64,000 nt of DNA, taken from positions 33,080,650-33,144,649 of the forward strand of contig NC_079230.1 in assembly GCF_029633865.1 (NCBI RefSeq), given 5' to 3'. Of the stretch, positions 11,726-23,316 are shown piece after piece. A program made the position numbers and the translations under genes. Source of the DNA: Lampris incognitus. Its lineage: Eukaryota; Chordata; Actinopteri; Lampriformes; Lampridae. Within the stretch, counting starts at the first letter, position 1, and every line of letters begins with the position of its first letter. The notes under the pieces were generated by a model. It was not told the DNA's origin. It saw only the letters and a program-made list of their open reading frames with translations, and did not search any database.

Positions 11726-12723
11726 ATGGATGGATGGATTGATGGATGGGTAGATAGATGGGTGGATGGATAGATAGATGGGTGGATGGGTAGGTGGATG
11801 GGTGGATGGGTAGATGGGTGGATGGGTAGATAGATGGATGGATGGATAGATAGATGGGTGGATGGGTAGATGGATGGATGGATGGATAGATAGATGGGTG
11901 GATGGGTAGATGGATGGATGGCTGGATAGATGGATGGATGGATAGATGGGTGGATGGGTGGATGGGTAGGTGGATGGGTGGATGGGTAGATGGGTGGATG
12001 GGTAGATAGATGGATGGATGGGTGGATGGATAGATGGGTGGATGGGTAGATGGATGGATAGATGGGTGGATGGGTAGATGGACGGATGGATGGGTGGATG
12101 GATGGATGGATTGATGGATGGGTAGATAGATGGGTGTATGGGTAGATAGATGGGTGGATGGGTAGATGGATGGATAGATGGGTGGATGGGTAGATGGATG
12201 GATGGATGGATAGATGGATGGATGGATAGATGGATGGATGGATAGATGGATGGATGGATGGATAGATGGATGGATGGATAGATAGATGGGTGGATGGGTG
12301 GATGGGTAGATGGGTGGATGGGTAGATAGATGGATGGATGGATGGATAGATGGGTGTATGGGTAGATAGATGGGTGGATGGATAGATGGGTGGATGGGTA
12401 GATAGATGGATGGATGGATAGATAGATGGGTGGATGGGTAGATGGGTGGATGGGTAGATAGATGGATGGATGGATAGATGGGTGGATGGGTAGATAGATG
12501 GGTGGATGGGTAGGTGGATGGGTGGATGGGTAGATGGGTGGATGGGTGGATGGGTAGATAGATGGATGGATGGATAGATAGATGGGTGGATGGGTAGATA
12601 GATGGATGGATGGATGGGTGGATGGGTGGATGGGTGGGTGTATGGGTAGATAGATGGGTGGATGGGTAGATGGATGGATGGATAGATGGGTGGATAGATG
12701 GGTGGATGGGTGGATGGATGGAC
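11712..12723. repeat. GATG/GATA/GGTG tetranucleotide array, about 1 kb
   Basis: A continuous array of gatg, gata and ggtg tetramers grows from the (gatg)n tail of the preceding SINE. Tetramers alternate in blocks such as ggatggatggatagatagat and gggtggatgggtag. The minus strand reads as [16 protein letters not shown] peptides in more than one frame, as expected for a 4-bp array; not coding. Confidence 0.93.
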
Positions 12724-13249
12724 TTTACCTGACCGAAGCATCCCAACGTGTTTGTTCGGCTGAGCCAGAGCAGTGTGCGGAGCAGTCGTGGGTACTCGTT
12801 AATAAAAACTCCCCTGCGTTGCAGTCAGCACTGCCAGGGGGCGCTGACACGGCAGTTACACGGTGACGTCACCAGGAATACACGGCTAAAGCTTCGTGCC
12901 ACTCTAAACCTTCACACTGCTGCACAACTCAACTGGCTTTGCTCCACCTGGAGAAGTGAGTGTGGACTCGACATGATCAGGTCAGGTGGCACCAGGGGCT
13001 GCGCCCCTTACACCCACCTTGGATGTGTGTTTTGCAGCTGACCTCATGCTCAGTCAGAGGTTTACATTTTGTGTTGCATTTTGTGTTGCATTTTGTGTTG
13101 CATTTTGTGTTGCATCGGCTCAAGGGGAGCACTAAAGTGTGGAGGAGAGGAGGGGCCATGTGATCTGCACCCCTCCTGTGTTCTACACCCGTGTTCTGTT
13201 GTTACCATGGATGCATTTGTTTCTTTTCTTTTTAATGTGTTTCTTTATG
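12724..13249. other. Spacer with a 12-bp repeat at 13,066-13,114
   Basis: Contains four copies of gcattttgtgtt. A donor-like ctggagaa|gtgagtg occurs near 12,954, but no acceptor-bounded exon could be supported. Otherwise single copy. Confidence 0.4.
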
Positions 13250-13533
13250 GGCGGCACGTGGCCCAGTGGTCAGCACTACTGCCCCACAGCAAGAAGGTCG
13301 TGGGTTCGAACCCCAGGCCGTCCCAGCTCCTTTCTGTGTGGAGTCTGCATCTTCTCCCCGTGTCTGTGTGGTTTCCTCCCACCACCACACATGCATGTAA
13401 GGGTTAATACTCCTGCCCGTGCCCCTGAGCAAGGCAGCGGAAGGAGGAGGCAGCTGCTGTACAGTAGGATGGGTACAGGCAGACAACACGCGTCATTATC
13501 ACCTGCACAACGACAACAGTAAAGTGGCTTTCT
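13250..13533 (+). mobile_element. tRNA-derived SINE, family 1 variant
   Basis: Begins ggcggcacgtggcccagtgg, with B-box-like ggttcgaaccc at about 13,303. The body has the family's ctgtgtggagtctgcat and ccccgtgtctg blocks. Its 3' part differs from the 11.4 kb copy: cctgcccgtgcccctgagca followed by tgctgtacagtaggatgg. The same 3' part is found in the copy at 31.27 kb, so these two form a subfamily. Confidence 0.75.
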
Positions 13534-13849
13534 TCTTTCTCAGTGAATCATGTGACTCTCCAGCGTGACCTGTGATCACCCCGAGGACAGGGCTATTACT
13601 GTAGAGGTGTTAAATGTTGCATCACTCGTTTCTGCCTCTTCCTCATATCATCATCATCATCATCAGTGCTGTTGTTATCTTCATTCATAGCACCCTACAG
13701 TACACATACAGCCAGCCGCCCGCTGCTGTAAACCTTCCTCTGTACACCTCGGGTCGCGAGGGTATTACTTTGCCCCACAAGTCGAGCCCCTCCAATTTAC
13801 TTCTCACACTGGTGCTATGGGGGCAGGTACTATGGGGGGGGGGGGGGGG

Positions 13850-14095
13850 GGGCGGCACGGGAGTTTAGTGATCAGCACTGTCGCCATCTGTGTGGCGTTT
13901 TCCTGGTGTCCCTTTGTTTGTGTGGATTTCCTTCCAGTCCACAGACATGCATGTTACATGTTAGTTCAGTTGTAGTTTGTAAATTCCCCAAAGGTGTGAA
14001 TGGCTTCTACCTAACATCTGCTGCGATAGACTCCTCCTCCCACCCACCCCCACCCCCCCAACACGGAATTGGATTAAGCAGGTACAGATGATTAA
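13850..14095 (+). mobile_element. Degenerate family 1 SINE preceded by a G run
   Basis: Starts ggcggcacgggagtttagtg right after a run of about 20 G at 13,834-13,852. It keeps gtttgtgtggatttccttcc, cacagacatgcatgt and a ggattaagc-like end. The internal B-box region is deleted. Confidence 0.55.
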
Positions 14096-14138
14096 TGGAT
14101 TAACAACGGCCTATATTCACAACCTGTCTCTCACAAAG

Positions 14139-14717
14139 AACTCTGTGACTAGTGTACATGTGGCTAGTGTACATGTGGCTAGTGTACATGTGGCTAGTGC
14201 ACAAGTGGCTAGTGTACATGTGAATAATGCACATATGACTAGTGTACATATGACTAGTGTACATGTGGCTAGTGTACATGTGGCTAGTGTACATATGGCT
14301 AGTGTACATTTGACTGGTGTACATGTGGCTAGTGTATATATGACTTGTGTACATGTGGCTAATGTATACATGGCTAGTGTACATATGACTAGTGTACATG
14401 CGACTAGTGTACATGCGACTAGTGTACATGTGACTAGTATACATGTGACTAATGTTTATATGACTAGTGTACATGTGGTTAGTGTACATGTGACTAGTAT
14501 ACATGTGACTTGTGTATATACGGCTGGTGTACATGTGGCTAGTGTACATGTGACTAGTGTACATGTGACTAGTGTACATGTGATTAGTGTATATATGGCT
14601 AGTGCACATGTGGCTAGTGTACATGTGACTAGTGTACATATAACTAGTGTACATGTGGCTGGTGTACATGTGGCTACTTTATATGCTATGACTAGTGTAC
14701 ATGTGACTAGTGTACAC
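14139..14717. repeat. 15-bp minisatellite, about 38 copies
   Basis: The unit is gtgtacatgtggcta, with frequent gtgtacatgtgacta and tatacatgtg variants. It contains gtac and acatgt palindromes. Both strands read as five-residue repeats (VHVAS on +, MYTSH on -). Its 3' edge passes straight into the 21-bp array at about 14,717. Confidence 0.93.
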
Positions 14718-17598
14718 CTGCTGAGTAGTTTCATGTACCTGCTGGGTGGTTTCATGTACCTGCTGGGTGGTTTCATGTACCTGCTGGGTAGTTTCATGTA
14801 CCTGCTGGGTGGTTTCATGTACCTGCTGGGTAGTTTCATGGGGCTGCTGGGTAGTTTCATGTACCTGCTGGGTGGTTTCATGGGGCTGCTGGGTGGTTTC
14901 ATGTACCTGCTGGGTGGTGTCATGTACCTGCTGGGTAGTTTCATGTACCTGCTGGGTGGTTTAATGTACCGGCTGGGTGGTGTCATGTACCTGCTGGGTA
15001 GTTTCATGTACCTGCTGGGTAGTTTCATGTACCTGCTGGGTGGTTTCATGTACCTGCTGGGTGGTTTCATGTAACTGCTGGGTGGTTTCATGGGGCTGCT
15101 GGGTGGTTTCATGTACCTGCTGGGTGGTTTCATGTACCTGCTGGGTAGTTTCATGTACCTGCTGGGTGGTTTCATGTACCTGCTGGGTGGTTTCATGTAC
15201 CTGCTGGATGGTGTCATGTACCTGCTGGGTGGTTTCATGGGCTGCTGGGTAGTTTCATGTACCTGCTGGGTAGTTTCATGGGGCTGCTGGGTAGTTTCAT
15301 GTACCTGCTGGGTAGTTTCATGTACCTGCTGGGTGGTTTCATGTACCTGCTGGGTGGTTTCATGGGGCTGCTGGGTAGTTTCATGTACCTGCTGGGTGGT
15401 TTCATGTACCTGCTGGGTAGTTTCTTGTACCTGCTGGGTGGTTTCATGTACCTGCTGGGTGGTTTCATGGGGCTGCTGGGTAGTTTCATGGGGCTGCTGG
15501 GTGGTTTCATGTACCTGCTGGGTGGTTCCATGTACCTGCTGAGTAGTTTCATGTACCTGCTGGGTGGTTTCATGTACCTGCTGGGTGGTTTCATGTACCT
15601 GCTGGGTAGTTTCATGTACCTGCTGGATGGTGTCTTGTACCTGCTGGGTGGTTTCATGTACCTGCTGGGTGGTTTCGTGTACCTGCTGGACGGTTTCATG
15701 TACCTGCTGGGTGGTTTCATGTACCTGCTGGGTGGTTTCATGGGGCTGCTGGGTGGTTTCATGGGGCTGCTGGGTAGTTTCATGTACCTGCTGGGTGGTG
15801 TCATGTACCTGCTGGGTGGTTTCATGGGGCTGCTGGGTGGTTTCATGTACCTGCTGGGTGGTTTCATGGGGCTGCTGGGTGGTTTCATGTACCTGCTGGG
15901 TGGTTTCATGTACCTGCTGGGTGGTGTCATGTACCTGCTGGGTGGTTTCATGTACCTGCTGGGTGGTTTCATGTACCTGCTGGGTGGTTTCATGGGGCTG
16001 CTGGGTGGTTTCATGGGGCTGCTGGGTGGTTTCATGGGGCTGCTGGGTGGTTTCATGTACCTGCTGGGTGGTGTCATGTACCTGCTGGGTGGTTTCATGG
16101 GGCTGCTGGGTGGTTTCATGGGGCTGCTGGGTGGTTTCATGTACCTGCTGGGTGGTTTCATGTACCTGCTGGGTGGTTTCATGTACCTGCTGGGTGGTTT
16201 CATGGGGCTGCTGGGTGGTTTCATGGGGCTGCTGGGTGGTTTCATGGTGCTGCTGGGTGGTTTCATGTACCTGCTGGGTGGTTTCATGTACCTGCTGGGT
16301 GGTTTCATGTACCTGCTGGGTGGTTTCATGGGGCTGCTGGGTGGTTTCATGGGGCTGCTGGGTAGTTTCATGTATCTGCTGGGTGGTTTCATGGGGCTGC
16401 TGGGTGGTTTCATGGGGCTGCTGGGTGGTTTCATGGGGCTGCTGGGTAGTTTCATGTATCTGCTGGGTGGTTTCATGGGGCTGCTGGGTGGTTTCATGTA
16501 CCTGCTGGGTGGTGTCATGTACCTGCTGGGGTGGTTTCATGGGGGTGCTGGTTGGTTTCATGGGGCTGCTGGGTGGTTTCATGGGGCTGCTGGGTGGTGT
16601 CATGTACCTGCTGGGTGGTTTCATGTACCTGCTGGGTGGTTTCATGTACCTGCTTGGTGGTTTCATGTACCTGCTGGGTGGTTTCATGGGGCTGCTGGGT
16701 GGTGTCATGTAACTGCTGGGTGGTTTCATGTACCTGCTGGGTTGTGTCCTGTACCTGCTGGGTGGTTTCATGTACCTGCTGGGTGGTTTCATGTACCTGC
16801 TGGGTGGTTTCATGGGGCTGCTGGGTGGTTTCATGTACCTGCTAGGTGGTTTCATGGGGCTGCTGGGTGGTTTCATGTACCTGCTGGGTAGTTTCATGTA
16901 CCTGCTGGGTGGTTTCATGGGGTTGCTGGGTGGTTTCATGTACCTGCTGGGTAGTTTCATGTACCTGCTGGATGGTGTCATGTACCTGCTGGGTGGTTTC
17001 ATGGGGCTGCTGGGTAGTTTCATGTATCTGCTGGGTAGTTTCATGTATCTGCTGGGTGGTTTCATGGGGCTGCTGGGTGGTTTCATGGGGCTGCTGGGTG
17101 GTTTCATGGGGCTGCTGGGTAGTTTCATGTATCTGCTGGGTGGTTTCATGGGGCTGCTGGGTGGTTTCATGTACCTGCTGGGTGGTGTCATGTACCTGCT
17201 GGATGGTGTCATGTACCTGCTGGGTGGTTTCATGGGGCTGCTGGGTAGTTTCATGTACCTGCTGGGTGGTTTCATGTACCTGCTGGGTGGTTTCATGTAC
17301 CTGCTGGGTGGTTTCATGGGGCTGCTGGGTAGTTTCATGTACCTGCTGGGTAGTTTCATGGGGCTGCTGGGTGGTTTCATGTACCTGCTGGGTGGTGTCA
17401 TGTACCTGCTGGGTGGTTTCATGTACCTGCTGGGTGGTTTCATGTACCTGCTGGGTGGTTTCATGGGGCTGCTGGGTGGTTTCATGGGGCTGCTGGGTGG
17501 TTTCATGGGGCTGCTGGGTGGTGTCATGGGGCTGCTGGGTGGTTTCATGTACCTGCTGGGTGGTTTCATGGGGCTGCTGGGTGGTTTCATGGGGCTGT
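14718..17598. repeat. 21-bp minisatellite with two unit types, about 137 copies
   Basis: Units are ctgctgggtggtttcat preceded by gtac (type A) or gggg (type B), in irregular order. Minor variants are ggtagtttc, ggtggtgtc and ctggatggtg. The minus strand has the longest open frame in the window (about 1,044 residues), reading KPPSRYM then HETTQQV then KPPSRYM again. The register changes coincide with 1-nt indels at about 15,238 (one g lost) and 16,527 (one g gained). A frame that wanders between two peptide registers without cost is not under protein selection. I call it non-coding. Confidence 0.95.
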
Positions 17599-17786
17599 GC
17601 TTCAGCGTGTTGTCTTAAGGTTCTCCTGGTACCGCATGGTGGCATCAGGCCTGTTAGAGGTCAGACAGTTGCAGGTAATCTGAGTTGGTGGACCCCGTCA
17701 CATAGGGACCTACGTTAGATATCAGGAGAACGCAAATCTGTTCTTAGTTTTCAAATCCTGAAATGAAGCCCGTGTTAACATGTTGG

Positions 17787-18943
17787 GGCGGCACGGTGGC
17801 TCAGTGGTTAGCGCGGTCGCCTCACAGCAAGAAAGTCCTGGGTTTGAGCCCCAGGGTAGTCCAACCTTGGGGGTCGTCCCGGGTCGTCCTCTGTGTGGAG
17901 TTTACATGTTCTCCCCGTGTCTGCGTGGGTTTCCTCTGGGGCTCCAGTTTCCTCCCACAGTCCAAAGACATGTAGGTCAGGTGACTCAAACACATGTAGG
18001 TCAGGTGACTCAAACACTTGTAGGTCAGGTGACTCAAACACATGTAGGTCAGGTGACTCAAACACATGTAGGTCAGGTGACTCAAAGACATGTAGGTCAG
18101 GTGACTCAAACACATGTGGGTCAGGTGACTCAAACACATGTAGGTCAGGTGACTCAAACACTTGTAGGACAGATGACTCAAACACCTGTAGGACAGATGA
18201 CTCAAACACATGTAGGTCAGGTGACTCAAACACATGTAGGTCAGGTGACTCAAACACTTGTAGGACAGATGACTCAAACACCTGTAGGACAGATGACTCA
18301 AACACTTGTAGGTCAGGTGACTCAAACACCTGTAGGACAGATGACTCAAACACTTGTAGGTCAGGTGACTCAAAAACATGTAGGACAGATGACTCAAAGA
18401 CATGTAGGTCAGGTGACTCAAACACATGTAGGTCAGGTGACTCAAACACATGTAGGTCAGGTGACTCAAACACTTGTAGGTCAGGTGACTCAAACACATG
18501 TAGGTCAGGTGACTCAAACACTTGTAGGTCAGGTGACTCAAACACCTGTAGGACAGATGACTCAAACACATGTAGGTCAGGTGACTCAAACACTTGTAGG
18601 TCAGGTGACTCAAACACCTGTAGGACAGATGACTCAAACACTTGTAGGTCAGGTGACTCAAACACATGTAGGTCAGGTGACTCAAACACCTGTAGGTCAG
18701 GTGACTCAAACACTTGTAGGTCAGGTGACTCAATCACATGTAGGTCAGGTGACTCAGCCGAACTACATTGTCCCTAGGTGTGTGTGTGTGTGTGTGTGTG
18801 CGTGTGTGTGTGGGCCCTGTGATGGCCTGGCAGCCTGTCCAGGGTGTGTCCCCGCCTGCCACCCAGTGGCTGCTGGGATAGGCTCCAGCATCCCGGCCAC
18901 CCTGAGAGCAGGATAGGCGGTTCAGATAATGGATGGATGGATG
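17787..18943 (+). mobile_element. Family 1 SINE with an internal 24-bp VNTR
   Basis: The SINE head (ggcggcacggtggctcagtg, B-box ggtttgagccc) is at 17,787 and its tail (gagagcaggataggcggttc, then ggatggatgg) is at 18,903-18,943. In the copy at 28,073 the middle holds a single cacatgtaggtcaggtgact motif. Here that motif is repeated about 33 times. The SINE resumes after the array with ccgaactacattgtccctag, a (tg)n tract and gatggcctggcagcctgtcc. It is thus a complete SINE carrying a VNTR grown from its own body. Confidence 0.85.
17966..18757. repeat. 24-bp VNTR inside a SINE, about 33 copies
   Basis: The unit is catgtaggtcaggtgactca plus aaca. A second unit type reads tgtaggacagatgactca, and cacatg, cacttg and cacctg alternate at the start. 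Order is irregular. All six frames tend to stay open because the period is 24 bp. Confidence 0.93.
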
Positions 18944-20190
18944 ATTATACTCAGCTTCATTTTGGAAATGTTGGACAACGAACCCCCGTTGGACACAGCA
19001 GTATGGGGGTGTCTTATGGGGGGTCAGAGCACGAGCCCTACACCTGTCCTCTCAACAACAACACACATTACACTATGCACATGACTTCCAATTGTCTACG
19101 ACTTGTCAGCTGCGCTGGCCTGGAAGTGTATCGATGGTTACTATGGAAACTATAGGCTGGCCAATCCTGCAGTGTGAGCCAGGAAGTAGCCCAGCGATGT
19201 GGTCGGCCATCGTTGATATTATGGGAGACCGGGTAATGACTTTAAACTCGCACTTCCATCTTTCCTTCCAGATATGGGCTTTAGATGGGTGGGGGGAATT
19301 AGATTCATAACACACCGGACACTCGTCTTCCGGTGCCCTGTAAGCTGGGTCCAGCACCGGGTCTGTGTGTCAGACCTCCACGCCGGAGCCCTGAGTAGCT
19401 CCCCTCACCTAGGTGGTCCTGCTCCAATAGGGGCGTGGGTGTTTACAGCAGGGGGCGCTACTCCACATGTAGTTCTCTGCTTCTCCACTAACTGGAGATT
19501 TTGTGTCTTTCCACCTGCAAAGCCACAATGTTGCCCCGGTCCATAACACCAGTCTATGGAGGAGTACACCCAGGTCTGCCGCTCCCCACAGGAGTAGCAG
19601 GAGTTATTACGGAGGTTACTCCTCTAGACCCGCCGTGTGCTGCGCTGTGGTCTCCTGACGGCGTTGGGTGCGGCTCCTCACCATGGTGCTGGGGTGTAGG
19701 GAGACCAGTCTAGGAAGGCCGTCTGGGAAAGGTGCTACTCCTGTACTGAACCCCTGAACCCCACTGAGTAAGATGATATAAAAGGACCCCGTTAAGAGAA
19801 GGAGAACTGGGGGGTGAACTGGGGAAGATTCTGCTGGACACATGAGGTGGAAGGGGAGGTGAAAGAGACAGGGAGATAAAAGGGGTAGGTTAGGAATAGG
19901 AGGCATTGGCATTTGAAAGGTGAGAGAGGGTGAGTGCTGACATATGAGGAGGAGGAGGGGGAGGAGGAGGAGGTGGTGGTTAGCTAGTCAGAGCAGCTGG
20001 TGCTGCAGGGCTTAGGGCCACAGCCAAGGACCAAGCGCTAGTTAACCGATTAGGGGCTTGGCTTCTAAATATAACCTCAGACCTGCCCTGCTGCTGATGC
20101 TCAGCAGGAGGCGCTCTATCAACACTGAACAACTCCGCTTCTGCTTTTCCTCTACGATCCCTGAAAACACATTTATGTTGATTACATATG
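18944..20190. other. Single-copy region, no gene recognised
   Basis: Mixed-composition sequence. A purine-rich stretch at about 19,920-19,980 has aggagg repeats. Short open frames show no family resemblance that I can support. Confidence 0.4.
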
Positions 20191-21991
20191 TACAGGGTAT
20201 GTATATGTATATGTACAGTGTGTGTGTGTATGTGTACAGTGTACATATATATGTAGAGTGTGTGTGTGCGTGTGTGTGTGTGTGTGTCAGTGTGTGTATG
20301 TATGTGTACAGTGTATGTATATGTACAGTTTGTGTATGTATATGTACATAGTGTGTATGTATATGTGCAGTGTATGAATGTATATGTACAGTGTATGTAT
20401 ATGTACAGTGTGTGTATGTGTATGTATAGTGTATGTATGAATATGTACAGTGTATGTATATGTACAGTGTGTGTATGTAAGTGTACAATGTATGTACGTG
20501 TACAGTGTATGTATGTGTAAAGTGTGTGTATGTATGTGTACAGTGTGTGTATATGTACAGTGTATGTATGTGTATGTACAGTGTGTGTATGTGTATGTAC
20601 AGTGTGTGTATGTATATGTACAGTGTATGTATATGTACAGTGTGTGTATATGAACAGTGGATGTATGTGTATGTACAGTGTGTGTATATGTACAGTGTAT
20701 GTATGTGTATGTACAGTGTGTGTATGTGTATGTACAGTGTGTGTATATGTACAGTGTATGTATGTGTATGTACAGTGTATGTATGTATATGTACAGTGTG
20801 TGTATATGAAAAGTGTATGTATGTGTATGTACAGTGTGTGTATATGTACAGTGTATGTATGTGTATGTACAGTGTGTGTATGTGTATGTACAGTGTGTGT
20901 ATATGTACAGTGTGTGTATGTGTATGTACAGTGTGTGTATATGAACAGTGGATGTATGTGTATGTACAGTGTGTGTATGTGTATGTACAGTGTGTGTATG
21001 TGTATGTACAGTGTGTGTATATGTACAGTGTGTGTATGTGTATGTACAGTGTGTGTATATGAACAGTGGATGTATGTGTATGTACAGTGTGTGTATATGA
21101 ACAGTGGATGTATGTGTATGTACAGTGTGTGTATGTATATGTACAGTGTATGTATGTATATGTATAGAGAATGTATGTGTATGTACAGTGTGTGTATATG
21201 TACAGTGTGTATATGTACAGTGTGTATATGTACAGTGTGTGTATGTGTACAGTGTGTATGTGTACAGTGTGTGTATGTGTACAGTGTGTGTATATATGTG
21301 TACAGTGTGTGTATGTGTACAGTGTGTGTATATATGTGTACAGTGTGTGTATGTATATGTACAGTGTATGTATGTATATGTACAGTGTATGTATGTGTAT
21401 GTACAGTGTGTGTATATGTACAGTGTGTACATGTACAGTGTGTTTATGTGTACAGTGTGTATGTGTACATTGTGTGTATATGTACAGTGTGTACATGTAC
21501 AGTGTGTGTATGTGTACAGTGTGTATGTGTACATTGTGTGTATGTGTACAGTGTGTGTATATGTACAGTGTGTATGTGTATGTGTACAGTGTGTGTATGT
21601 ATGTGTACAGTGTGTGTGTGTGTGTGTACAGTGTGTGTGTGTGTACAGTGTGTGTGTGTGTGTGTGTACAGTGTGTGTGTGTGTGTGTGTACAGTGTGTG
21701 TATGTATATGTACAGTGTATGTATGTATATGTACAGTGTATGTATGTGTATGTACAGTGTGTGTATATGTACAGTGTGTATATGTACAGTGTGTGTATGT
21801 ACAGTGTGTGTATGTGTACAGTGTGTATGTGTACAGTGTGTGTATATGTACAGTGTGTGTGTGTATGTGTACAGTGTGTGTATGTATGTGTACAGTGTGT
21901 GTATATGTACAGTGTGTGTGTGTATGTGTACAGTGTGTGTGTGTATGTGTACAGTGTGTGTGTGTGTGTGTGTACAGTGTGTGTGTGTGTA

Positions 21992-22029
<38 letters not shown>

Positions 22030-22037
22030 AGTGTACA
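20191..22037. repeat. TG/TATG compound array with tgtacagtg motif, about 1.85 kb
   Basis: Repeats of gtgtgtatgtgtatgtacag and gtgtgtatatgtacag change length continuously, and pure (tg)n runs appear towards 22 kb. The constant element is gtacagtgtg. Alternating purine-pyrimidine sequence of this length is a classic Z-DNA-prone tract. Long frames are open on both strands (VQCVYV on +, HTHTVHIHT on -) and are artefacts. Confidence 0.93.
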
Positions 22038-22450
22038 TGACAGTCCGTTGGGTGGGGGGGGTGGGGGGTAAATGTAATGACAGGTTATTCTAGGACGTAG
22101 TCCACCAGATTCAGCAACCCGGCCCTTGCTGGTGAGGACTGGCCCTTCACTGTGGACAGCTGCTTCTGGGGGTATTCAAAGGCCTTTGTGAGGAACAGCA
22201 GCGTACGTCCGTCTGTCCCAGAACTACTTCTGAGATCGGATCAGGATCACCCGCGTTGCCTAACAGGATCACGTAGCCTATCGGTGGGGTCGTTTCATTA
22301 CCACAAGTTACAGCAGCTTTGTTTTTTGTTTTTGTTTTTTTATTTCCCCCCTTTTTCTCCCAAATAGTATCCGGCCAATTGCCCCACTCTTTTTCTGGGA
22401 CTTAGAAATGGTTTGGCATTATGCAAAATAAAAACATTTTTGCAAAAATG
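22038..22450. other. Spacer with a SINE tail fragment (22,335-22,385, minus)
   Basis: A G-rich start at 22,053-22,070 is followed by single-copy DNA. At 22,335-22,385, tatttccccc, ttttctcccaaatagt and atccggccaattg match the reverse of the 3' end of the family 2 SINE seen whole at 52.8 kb. It is probably a truncated copy. Confidence 0.45.
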
Positions 22451-22921
22451 CCTTTTTGGAGGTGGTAGGTATTGTTCCAGAGAGGACCAGAAAAATAGCC
22501 GAACATTAAAATATAATTATAATAATTATGCATAATTATGCAAATATGCATTTTCTAAAAAATGGCTAAAAACCACTTTTCTCGGCATTGCAGATGATTC
22601 TGAGCATTTGGGGGGAGGGAGTTGGAGTGGGGGGGGGGGGTTAGGGGCAGGGGGAAGGCGGTTAGCTGGCAGGATGAAGAGGAGGGAGATTTAGACGGGT
22701 GGATCACCAAACCGCTACATTGCAGCGGGGTTCTTCTAGGGACTTTATACAGGTGAAACAATTAAAGATGCTCAGAATCATCTGAAATGCCGAGAAAAGT
22801 GGTTTTTAGCCATTTTAAGAAAAATTCATATTTTGCATATTTATGCATAATTATGCATAATTTTTAATTTTCTGGGATTTTTCCCTTACTCTCTGAGAAA
22901 ATGCCTACCACCTCCAAAAAG
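22451..22921. mobile_element. Large imperfect inverted repeat, possibly a foldback element
   Basis: The left arm (about 22,451-22,607) starts cctttttggaggtggtaggt and ends tcagatgattctgagcat-like sequence. The right arm (about 22,768-22,921) starts atgctcagaatcatctgaaa and ends cctaccacctccaaaaag, its reverse complement. Both arms share aatggctaaaaaccactttt and ctcggcatt, and an AT-rich tract with repeated atgcataattatg. The spacer is about 160 bp and contains a G run (22,629-22,640). No transposase is present. It could be a non-autonomous DNA transposon or two head-to-head copies of an AT-rich repeat. Confidence 0.7.
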
Positions 22922-23316
22922 AATTAGGATCATAAGTGCTTTAGTTTTCGGTCCCGCTATCTACACTAACACACACACACACACACACACACACTAACGC
23001 CACATACACACACATTCCGAAAATATCCGAGTAGATGCTATAAGGGGAATGGTTTTTGAGCACCTGGATGTTTTCAAATGGTGTCTTTCAGAATGCTGAA
23101 GCCCTGCTTAAAGATGCCGTTCCTGCCATGGCATGTGGACAGCCTCGAGGGGTCGCTCCTAAATCAGCTGATTGGGACACAATTACAGAACTGATGTGTT
23201 AGTCTGTCTGTCTGTCTGTTAGAGCCACTCAGTCTCTCTGAACAGTCCCTTGTGATATAATTTTGTAAATAAAGCAACAGACCTTCCATATCTCATCTCC
23301 TACCTCTTTCCAGACT
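22922..23316. other. Spacer with a CA microsatellite
   Basis: A (ca)n tract at about 22,970-22,995 and a short (tctg)n at about 23,201-23,218 lie in otherwise single-copy sequence. No gene recognised. Confidence 0.45.

Noticed and set aside
12748..13041. 97-codon frame with a donor-like gtgagtg at about 12,954
   Set aside because: No acceptor-bounded exon and no recognisable protein.
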